A stretch of DNA of 64,000 bases from Saccopteryx bilineata (lineage: Eukaryota; Chordata; Mammalia; Chiroptera; Emballonuridae). Each line of letters begins with the position of its first letter. Positions within the stretch are counted from its first letter, which is position 1. The translations under genes were made by a program, and so were the position numbers. The stretch is taken from contig NC_089492.1 of assembly GCF_036850765.1 (NCBI RefSeq), positions 104,551,022 through 104,615,021 of the forward strand. The letters are read 5' to 3'. Under the pieces are notes generated by a model. It saw only the letters and a list, made by a program, of their open reading frames with translations. It made no database searches and was not told the DNA's origin. Of this stretch, positions 55,298 to 64,000 are shown piece by piece.

Positions 55298-55461
55298 TTT
55301 TTTTAATTTTTTTTTATTGATTTAGAGAGAGCAGTAGAGAGAGAGAGAGAGAGAGAGAGAGGACATCAATCTGCTCTTGTGTGTGCCCTGACTGAAGGTC
55401 GAACTGGCAACCTCTGTACTTCAGGATGACACTTTAACGAACCAAGCTATCCAGCCAGGTC
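55298..55461 (-). mobile_element. C-form SINE
   Basis: T-rich end, (GA)n tract at 55331-55361, TGTGTGCCCTGACTGAAGG and the head complement CCAAGCTATCCAGCCAGGTC. TAAGTCTT occurs on both sides. Confidence 0.85.
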
Positions 55462-55464
55462 TGT

Positions 55465-57615
55465 TAGTAAGTCTTATAACTTGAACTAGTTTAGGTCAAA
55501 GGAGAATGTACTTATTTATATAACCAAACCACTAAAAGGACAGGGATGGCTGGACCTTACTAGAACTAGGCACTTGATCTTCTGAGGACTCTGTGGAAAT
55601 TGTTACATTCCTCAAGTAGTGAGGACTTGTGCTCATACCTTGACATTAGTACCATCAGAGAGGAAAGAATTGCCATTACTCAGCTATTGGAAGAAAAAAA
55701 CCTAGAGAATTCTTTGACTGTCTTGGCTTGCATCATGGACTTGCCCTACAGTGGCCTGGGAAGCTTTGTTTGGACCACAAGAATGGGAGAGAAAAGTGGT
55801 AAGTCCTGGAAGGAAAGGGAAGCAACACAGTGTTACATGGGGCCATTATTAGTGTACTGAACATTCACTGAACTGTTGAGACCTACAGCCCACTGCTCCC
55901 CTAAATGGGCTTCTCCTTTGACAAGATAGCTAGAAAACATAAGGTTCATTCATTACTTCACTTCCTAAACATCCATGAGCATCTACTCTATGCCTCCAAT
56001 ACTGGGAATAAAAGGGTAAGTAAGACCCAGTTGCTGACCTCAAGGGGTTCACAGTCTAATTGTCAAGAGAGCCATGTAAACAAACAATTGCAGACAAGTG
56101 TTGTGAGTATAGCAATTCAGATGCTTAAGAGACATAGAGAGAAAGGAGACTACTTTCCTCTGTAGGAGCAGTATTTGGGAGTGGTGATTCAAGCTGGGTT
56201 TTGAAAAACATAAATATAAGGTCAACAGCCAAATTGGAAGTGGGAAGAAATTCCAAGCTGAGAGAAAAAAAAAATCTGCTAAGGCTCATTTATTTAATTG
56301 TTCAAAAATATTTATTGATTACTACTAGATACTGTGATCTAAGTAGGCATTTGGGATACAATTCTGAACAGAACAGCCATAGTTCCTGCTCTTGAATTTT
56401 ATAGTGTGATGACACCAGACGATCAAACTATCAAACAAGTAAATATCTAATTTCAAACTATGTTAATTGCCATAAAAGGAAAGTATATGGTGCTATAAGA
56501 ACCCAACAGGGTTGATAAGAGTGGGATGGGGGTGAGGGGGGTGGAAACACAATATGGAGTACCCTGGGAACCATAACCACTTCCACATGGCCTAAAAGGA
56601 ACAGAAGGCTCAGCTGTCTTGGACAGGGTAGCAATTTATTGCTCTCATTTTACCCTTAGGGTTGTTCTATACTTGTAAATAGTTCTTCAAAACCTGTGGA
56701 CAGAGAATTATGAATTCTAGAGCTTTTTTCTTCTTTCAGAAAATTTAGCATTTTTGAGAATTTCAAGTTTCATTTTGAAAATTATGGATACACAAGTCAG
56801 ATCTCATCTGCCTTATTGCTGCTCACTGCCTCCATCAATATGTTCGAGTCCATCTGGAGTTCCTCAAAGTCCATCAGTGAGTTTTCTTTTGTTGTTTTTT
56901 GTTTTTAAACTTCTTGAAACAACTGTTTTTGAAGCTGCCTAGCTGCCTTCTCCAATGTAGAGGATCTTTTTCAAATTTAAGATTAATTTTTTATTTAAGT
57001 ATACATATCATAAGTGTTTTAGCTCATAAAAATTTTATAATTTTAAAAGTATATAATTGCTTATATACAAGGCTTTCCATTTAGATTATCCATTATCATG
57101 AATTCTTTTGGTCCCTGAACCTTCCTTTGTTTCCATCCTTAGGCTGGATGCAGAATATAACTACCCCCATGGAGATGGGCTGAAATCCAGGGTGTTAGGG
57201 AGACCAGTTTCAGCTATCACTGACGATGCCAAGAAGCACTCAGCATGATGGCTACGCTATTCAAATGTAAATGAGAACATAAGCTATATGAACAACTTTC
57301 AAGAGGTTTTTCACACAAAGTGTATTTCATAACACTGAAGATATAGCTACTAACAAGCTACACCTAGTTGCTTAACTATTTATGAATCCTTTGAAATAAC
57401 ATTATTTCAGCTTTCACTTCCCATTCTTTTTTGAAGTTCTTGTTGAATGCATTGAGCACACCATCAGTTGGAAACACAATTTTAAAAGTTGACTTTCAAT
57501 GCACTTTCTCTTCTACTATAAAAAATGACTAGTATTTTTGATTCCCAGTTACCAAACCAAAGCTTCCAGGTTTTACCCTTGTGTGTGATACTATTGAGTT
57601 GTGGTGAGTCACTGG
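55465..57615. other. Mostly single-copy, with unnamed ancient-repeat pieces
   Basis: Pieces at 55960-56200 and 56290-56500 resemble the old unnamed repeat noted elsewhere. No coding frame has a recognisable domain. Confidence 0.35.
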
Positions 57616-57629
57616 TCTATCCTGTAAAG

Positions 57630-57928
57630 CGGTGGTCCCCAACCCCCGGGCTGCGGACTGGTACCTGTCCGTGGGCCATTTGGTACCGGTCTGCAGAGAA
57701 AGAATAAATAACTTACATTATTTCCGTTTTATTTATATTTAAGTCTTGAACGATGTTTTATTTTTTAAAAAATGACCAGATTCCCTCTGTTACATCCATC
57801 TAACACTCACACTTGACGCTTGTCTCGGTCACGTGATACATTTATCCATCCCACCCTAAAGGCCAGTTCGTGAAAATATTTTCTGACATTAAACCCGTCT
57901 GTGGCCCAAAAAAGGTTGGAGACCACTG
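57630..57928. mobile_element. Non-autonomous hAT element (family 3, copy 2)
   Basis: The ends CGGTGGTCCCCAACC and GGTTGGAGACCACTG match the hAT pattern, and CTGTAAAG at 57622-57629 and 57929-57936 is a perfect 8-bp duplication. The interior is the reverse complement of the element at 40931 at most positions, for example TATTTTCTGACATTAAACCC against its counterpart. At 299 bp it encodes no protein and carries no nested SINE. Confidence 0.93.
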
Positions 57929-57936
57929 CTGTAAAG

Positions 57937-59405
57937 TATTGGCTTCCTGGTTATGCCAGGTTGGATTCCTCTGATTCACACCTTTAACATCTGGAGTGTC
58001 CAGACTCATGTTTACAGAGAACACTTACCTAGAGCAGCCTATTAAATGTTTCACCTAGAGATGATGCCAGGGGCACCCAGACTAGAGCAGATTCTGGCAC
58101 CAATGATTTACAGCAAAATGAAAAAGTAGGTATGTATGTTATTGGTGCCTTCCCAAAGCCCGTGTCTTTGCCTCTCCCTATGTCCCTTTTCCTCAACTGC
58201 AGTTTTTATGTTCTTAGTTCTAATGAAGAACTTCTGAGGTGGTATGATGTAGCATTGAGAGAGAAGAAGAGAAATGTCTTGGAGTGACTCTGACAGTAAA
58301 GGATCCTTTGAGTCTGGGGCTACTTGAATGTGTCTGTGTCAACACCCAAACTGCACTTACCCATCTTGAAAGAGAAACCCTCAGGGAAGAAGGAAGGGGT
58401 CTGTAGGAACAAGATAAGGGAGGGAAGAGGTGCAGAAAGGAGGAGCCCTGATGAGAGCTACACCCTGGGGAACAGAAAAGGAGCCGCTACATTTCTGCCT
58501 ACCAGATAAAAATAAATTTGCATACCATGTAAGGTTTTTGGAGACTTTGTAACTTTCTCATCTCATTATTTTTTTTTTGTCCCCTTCTGTTTCCCCATGG
58601 TGTCCCCAACAAAGACCTTAAAACTGAAAGGGTTTGTGAACTTATTTCATGCACAGAAAAATAGGAATATTTCCCACTGCACATCACTTTTGGAGGAAAA
58701 TGAGAACTAAGAAATAGAGTAGGTGTAAGTAGCTCAAAAAAGAAAAGAAAGCAAGCTGAATTTCTCAGACCTATGGGAAGGAGAGAAAAAAGGTTCAAGG
58801 AAGCAGGCACTTAGAATCTGACCGAGAAGAGAGCCTTAGAGTTCCCCCAACAACCCCTTGGCGGCACAACTCTCTGTCCTCTAGTGCCTTTCCACCCCTA
58901 GTGCTCCACGTTTTCCAATGACCTTTTCTTCCCTACCCTTAATCCAAATTGCCATTTGGGCAAAATAGGATGGGGGAGTACCTGGACCAGTATGGCAAAA
59001 TAGAGGAAGACTTTGCCAAAGAGGAAGACAAATGAGCTTCTTAATTTGGCATCATTTCTAACAGAATTCTTTTATGATTGCACCCTTCTGGATCAGAATT
59101 CATGGGACCTCCAGTGTGAACTTCATTTTTCAAAAGGACTATCTACTTTCTATTTAATTTTTTGAGGGAGAACTTAGGACAGATTCAGTCTCAAGAGAAA
59201 TATCCAGTGGAAGAATTTATGAGAGGCTCCTCACTGCATATCAAAGCCTATGATTTTCTTGCATTTATTCCTGAATGGGATTATATTAGCCAGACATAAA
59301 TAGCAAACATTTCACATAAATGACTGATTTGTGTTTCTTTTACTCTGAAAACACAAGTGTCTGTTGTATCTTCTCCTTCTACTCTTTTAATTATTCAGTA
59401 TTAAT
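57937..59405. other. Single-copy region
   Basis: About 1.5 kb with no recognised repeat. The 103-codon reverse frame at 58499-58810 has no recognisable domain. Confidence 0.4.
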
Positions 59406-59417
59406 GAAAAGCGTCTT

Positions 59418-59783
59418 GGCCTAGCATGCGGAGGACCCGGGTTCGATTCCCGGCCAGGGCACACAGGAGAAGCGCCCATTTGCTTCTCCACCCCTCCGCT
59501 GCGCCTTCCTCTCTGTCTCTCTCTTCCCCTCCCGCAGCCAAGGCTCCATTGGAGCAAAGATGGCCCGAGTGCTGGGGATGGCTCTGTGGCCTCTGCCTCA
59601 GGCGCTAGAGTGGCTCTGGTCGCAACATGGCGATGCCCAGGATGGGCAGAGCATCGCCCCCTGGTGGGTAGAGCGTCGCCCCTGGTGGGCGTGCCGGGTG
59701 GATCCTGGTCGGGCGCATGCGAGAGTCTGTCTGACTGTCTCTCCCTGTTTCCAGCTTCAGAAAAATGCAAAAAAAGAAAGAAA
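59418..59783 (+). mobile_element. A-form SINE, slightly 5'-truncated
   Basis: It starts inside the tRNA-like head (GGCCTAGCATGCGGAGGACC), lacks the A box but has the B box GGGTTCGATTCCC, and ends CTTCAGAAAAATGCAAAA. GAAAAGCGTCTT at 59406-59417 and 59784-59795 is the target duplication. It shares the TAGCGTGCGGAGGACC subtype with the copy at 9701. Confidence 0.95.
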
Positions 59784-59795
59784 GAAAAGCGTCTT

Positions 59796-60495
59796 TACAA
59801 TATATATATTTTTACCAATATTGAATTTCTTATGTCACTTTCACACATATTAAAAAACAAAGGCCTTCAATCAACCCATCAGAAGCAGGAAATCCCTTTC
59901 TTCAATCCTCTCATTCTATTTCCAGCCCTGAGTATTCTTCTGATTTAACTGCACATTCACCATCCATTATTCTGGGGTATCTTGAGTAACATTCTGGCTA
60001 AGCACCATTTTTTGCCTTAGCCCCCCCCCCCCATCCCTTGGGTTTGGGCCAGTGACCAGAAGGAACTATGAGCACATTGCCTGCCCTTTGAGGGTAGGGC
60101 CCTATAGAGTTCTGATTATGAGGGTGATCTCTGCAGTTTGACAGCTTTGTATAGAGTTCTTTCCTCCTCCACTAATAATGTAGCATTATCTTGAGCAATG
60201 TCTACATTTCCAAAGCCTATAAAATAGGAATCACAAACCTGTAATATGGCCAGGCGGATCATGGTACAGACCTGACATCTGCTAAAATAACAGCTGATAT
60301 AATAATCCCCAATTGGGATACTCACACAGAAAAGACAACTGACAACCCTAATCTTCAGTGACAACCCAACACTTCACCTGAGTTGGACAGAAACTCCTTC
60401 CAGCCATCACAGCACTTACCTAGTACCTGATAATTAAAGCCAGATATTGCCAGCCAACCAGAGACACTCCAAGACTTTATTTTCTTAATATGGAA
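59796..60495. other. Single-copy sequence
   Basis: It includes a 13-base C run near 60022-60034. No gene was recognised. Confidence 0.35.
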
Positions 60496-60499
60496 AAGA

Positions 60500-61016
60500 G
60501 CTGATTTGTGGTTTTCAGCTTTAAAAGATATGGTTCCCAATCCCCAGACCTACACCTCCAGGTATTCATACCCTCGTGTTGTTTTCTCTTATCAGAGTTG
60601 GTCTATGTGACAGAACATGGTAGAAGTTATGGAATGTCACTTGTGAAGCTAGGTTATAAAAGACATTTTGGCTTCTGCCTTGCTCTCTCTTGGATCGGTC
60701 TTTTGGAGGATGCCAGCTGCCATGGCTTAAGGCAGCCTCGTGAAAAGTTTGATGAGGCAAGGAACTGAGGCTTCTTGCCAAGAACGATGAATGTCAGCCA
60801 TCTTGGAAATAAATTCTCCAGTCCCAGTCAAGCCTTCAGGTGACTGCAGCCCTGGCCAACACCTAGACTGCAACCTCATGAGAGACCCTGAGCCAAACCA
60901 TCCAGCTAAGCTGCTACTGATCCTCAGAAACTATGAGGTAATAAATGTGTGTTATTTTAAGCTGCTAAATTTGAGGTAGCTTTGGAAGGCATACAGTAAG
61001 ACATAACTAATACAAA
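60500..61016 (+). mobile_element. MaLR (MLT1-type) solo LTR
   Basis: GGCTTCTGCCTTGCTCTCTC, GCCAGCTGCCATGGCTTAAG, GAGCCATCTTGGAAATAAAT-like, CAAGCCTTCAGGTGACTGCA and CAACCTCATGAGAGACCCTG are close to the MLT1-type LTR order. AATAAA near 60940 is the expected polyadenylation signal. No internal region is present. Confidence 0.85.
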
Positions 61017-62390
61017 ACATTTTCTCTCTCTTGAAACTCAGACCCCCAGAGCCAAAATCTGTTATATTCCTGCCCAGCAATAAATAAAATATGTCAAATC
61101 AGTAATTAGTGTGAGCCTAGCACATGGAAATCACTTAACCAATGCTAGTTTCCACTGTTATACAGGAACATAGGCTTGTGGGTGGTTGCTCTGGATCTTG
61201 GTGTCTGGGAGGCTTAGGACATAGCATAATGAATGAAGACTTAGAATTAAGGGGGAAGGAAAGGAAATTCTAAGGCTCTTTCTCCCACTACTAGTAGCTC
61301 TTAGGGATCAGGCCTCTGGCTGCTACAGCACAGGCTCCCTTCCATGGGGAAGAAATATGATCTGCTCTTAGAGAAACTTCTTTGATTAGATTAGCCAAAG
61401 GCTTTACAGGGTCACTGCATCACTGTTGTTCCATCTGTATGAATAAAAAGGATACCTAAGCAATTTTGATACTTTCTATGTCATTTCTAGTATGAAAAAA
61501 GACACGAATTGTACTTGTTTGACTAAAAACCTTTAATCCTCTAGGACTTTGAATAATTTCCAAAGTTTCCTGTGAGGTAAACAAATCTCTCTATCCAAGG
61601 AGATACCACAGCATGAAGTTCAGGTTAGAGTACACAGAGGAAAGACTTGCCACAGTCACCCACAAGTTTCACTGATTGTCCACAGCCAACTTGTTTTGGG
61701 CCTCCTCAGAGCTTAACTTGGGAACAGCACCGTCATCTGGAGTCATTCTGTACTGAATAAGAGCCATCTGCTTCCCACATGCCCTTTCTACTTGGACAAA
61801 TAAAAATAATCACCTTACATGAAAACCTGTTAATTCATATTTCTTCAGAGACACTTGGCCCTACCTTGGAATACTAACATCTCTGACAGCAGCAATTCTT
61901 TGGGTATCAAGAGTGGATCACCTAGAGAAAACTTTGGAAGTGTCTAGAATGTTTGTGCATTTCCACAAGAAAAATACTACTGATTCCTTTTTTTTTTTTT
62001 TTGAAACTTTTCTCTTCCCATCTGTCTGTAATCAAATTACTCAGATGATGTATAAAGAATGGGTGAACAATTATTTACATGAGACCTGGCTTAAAAGCAC
62101 TAAGTTTTGACCATAGTCATACTGGTTTAAAATGATGCATGATTTTTTATAATCCTATTATTATTTATATTCACAACATGTTTCCTTATCTTAATAGACA
62201 ATTCACTCTTAAAGTATTAGAAATCTGGAAATGGTGGGTAAAGGAAGTGAATGGAATTCATTCAACAAGTATTTTTGTATTTACTATATGTTGGCCTAGC
62301 AGCAGCACTGAGATGCAGGGGTGATTTTAATATATTTATTGAGGGCAGACCCTGTGACTTTTTCACTTTTTACCTCCTTCAGAAGGTATT
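61017..62390. other. Single-copy region
   Basis: A T-run lies at 61988-62002. No repeat or gene was recognised. Confidence 0.4.
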
Positions 62391-62392
62391 AC

Positions 62393-62395
<3 letters not shown>

Positions 62396-62430
<35 letters not shown>
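62396..62430 (+). repeat. (TG)n microsatellite
   Basis: About seventeen uninterrupted TG units. Confidence 0.97.
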
Positions 62431-62433
<3 letters not shown>

Positions 62434-62611
62434 CTATTTGTTAATTAACATTATCTGCAGCATTGCACTAATTTGTACTATAATTATTTAGTAAGGGCAG
62501 AGTTTTATCAATTTTACACTATATCCATTATAAGGCTTCAGCAGTTCACCTGGGGCAATTGTATTTAGTTCTTTCTGTCAAAGATTGTTTTGTCAAAACA
62601 AAACCAGGAAA

Positions 62612-62761
62612 GCCCTGGCCAGACAGCTTGGTTGATTAGACAGAGTGTCGGCTGTAAAGCATAGGTTGCCAGTTCGATTCCTGATCAGGGCACATACAGG
62701 AATAGATCAATGTTCCTGTATCTCTCCCTCCTCCTCTCTCTCTAAAATTAATAAAAGTTAA
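62612..62761 (+). mobile_element. C-form SINE
   Basis: The head GCCCTGGCCAGACAGCTTGG and the B box GTTCGATTCC are followed by a short CT tract and tail. The 17-bp duplication AAAACAAAACCAGGAAA is at 62595-62611 and 62762-62778. Confidence 0.93.
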
Positions 62762-62778
62762 AAAACAAAACCAGGAAA

Positions 62779-63080
62779 ATACCTACTTTTGAGAATCAAT
62801 GTTACTGTTACCACAGCACTATAAAATTAGCCACTTCAACACTATTGATAAAATACATAAGAAAGGTTAAGATACAGCCAAATACCCAGGCTTGTGAAAA
62901 AGAGCAGGTGGTGAGAAAGCTGCAACATCAAAAAGAGAATCACAAAGACAAAGGTTTATGGCTTTGGCACAGCCCCGACATTGAGAAATCTTTCTAGAGG
63001 GCAAAGGGCACTGTGGTGACTACTGCTTTAAAAAGCCTCCCTAGAAACACTACGAAGGAGAGAAGAAAGTCAGACTTTAT
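62779..63080. other. Single-copy sequence
   Basis: No repeat or gene was recognised. Confidence 0.35.
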
Positions 63081-63085
63081 TATAT

Positions 63086-63170
63086 AACACATGTGTGTAT
63101 GTATGTATATACACATATGTGTGTGTATATACCTATATAAATGCATGTATATATATATATATACATGTAG
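63086..63170 (+). repeat. TA/TG-rich alternating tract
   Basis: A mixed purine-pyrimidine alternation, including TATATATATATATATA, with local self-complementarity. Confidence 0.9.
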
Positions 63171-63825
63171 GTATTATGTTAAATGGAATTTGTTTGAGGG
63201 AAAATAATGAGGAGAAGGAAAGGAGTCAAAGGTAAACTGAATCCCTGCCCACTTCAGGATTTTGAAAGGCTTTACTTGGCTTGTTGAAGGGTAGAGCAAT
63301 CAGAAAGAATTCATACCTGTTAAACCTGTTTTGTTCTTTCTATCCTTTTAGCTTGCCTACTACTAAGCAGTAGAATGAGTTGGGAATTCTTCATGAACAA
63401 TAGGTGGTTTAGCCCCTGCTACTCCTGGAAAGTTAGTCATTTTAGAGTCCATAATTTGGAAAAGAAATAAAAGGTACTCTGGGGTTTCTCCTTATTTCAA
63501 TCATCATTAAAACAGAAGTTTCATGAGAACACAAACTTGCTCATAGCTATACCACCAGCATAAGGAACAGCACATGGATGGTCCTCAGTAAATATTGGTG
63601 ATTTAATAAATTGATGAATTAAAGCATTAAAGCAATAAGATCAATGAATATTGAGTGTTTTCTATATGCAATGGAGAATAAAGGAAAATATAAGACATAA
63701 TTGCTTCCTTCAGGAAGCTCTGTAACCAGATTGTGTCACAAAGTTAATTAAAAAGTAGTTAGAGGGGATTGTGAGGCTGGCTGAAAAGGGTGAAGGTATT
63801 AAGCAAAGAAAAAAAATTCTCAGAG
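63171..63825. other. Single-copy sequence
   Basis: A possible L2 or ancient-repeat piece lies at 63520-63780. No gene was recognised. Confidence 0.35.
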
Positions 63826-63828
63826 ACA

Positions 63829-64000
63829 ACAGTATGGTGCTTACTAGAGGGAAATGGTGTGTGTGGGGGGGATGTTAAGGGGAAATAGAAGATGGTAAAA
63901 GGCGTGATGGAAGGAGACTTGACTTGGGGTGGTGAACACAATGCAATATACAGATGATGTACTATAGAATTGTACAATTGAAACCTATAGAATTTTATTA
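63829..64000 (+). mobile_element. L1 3' end, running off the window
   Basis: ACAACAGTATGGTGCTTACT, GATGGAAGGAGACTTGACTT, GTGGTGAACACAATGCAATA and TACAGATGATGTACTATAGA form the typical end of a class of L1 3' UTRs. The poly(A) lies beyond the window. Confidence 0.85.

Overview
This is non-coding mammalian nuclear DNA, most likely from a bat. I found no host protein-coding gene, no exon I could defend, no rRNA gene, no genuine tRNA gene and no prokaryotic feature. The evidence for a mammal is dense L1 LINE sequence, MIR and L2 relics, MaLR-type LTRs and a MER5-type hAT relic. The evidence for a bat is four abundant forms of tRNA-derived SINE (called A, B, C and D here). All begin with a tRNA-like head with pol III A and B boxes and end in a T/C-rich tail plus poly(A). 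The A form (about 370-400 bp, ending in a CTTCAGAAAAATACAAAA-like tail) and the D form resemble what I remember of rhinolophid or emballonurid bat SINEs. The family-level assignment is from memory and uncertain. The typical vespertilionid Ves SINE was not seen.

Layout. 1-5215 is a minus-strand L1 with its 5' UTR, broken ORF1 and the front of ORF2. It is joined through a SINE to L1 3' UTR, so most of the reverse transcriptase is missing. 5216-12960 is mainly single-copy DNA with SINEs and, at 9072-9599, two DNA transposons side by side. 12961-23035 holds an L2 split by an L1 insertion, a Tigger-type relic, an MLT1-like LTR, old L1 and several SINEs. 23036-30000 is SINE-rich, with a SINE dimer at 25247-25667 and an inverted SINE cluster at 28071-29940. 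30000-35400 is quieter, with an MLT1-like LTR, a MER5-like relic and one hAT element. 35400-43870 contains an L1 3'-transduction insertion, a SINE cluster, a hAT element carrying a nested SINE, and an L1 5' UTR interrupted by a solo LTR. 46339-57930 carries five more DNA transposons: a SPIN-like hAT, a pogo/Tigger-like element with a decayed transposase, a hAT with a transposase C-terminus, and two short hAT elements. The last 6 kb is mostly single-copy, with one A SINE, one MLT1-like LTR, one C SINE and an L1 3' end running off the window.

How it works together. There is no gene system or operon here. The window is a layered insertion record: MIR, L2, MaLR and MER5 are oldest; L1 and the hAT/pogo/mariner elements come next; the A-D SINEs are often the youngest and sit inside the others. 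Many insertions keep readable target-site duplications, which fix their exact boundaries. The most informative observations are the number of cut-and-paste transposon families, the two decayed transposase reading frames, two L1 inserts that appear to carry 3'-transduced DNA, a SINE dimer bracketed by a single duplication, and a compact interleaved inverted repeat at 18628-18671. I did not find a convincing previously undescribed biological system.
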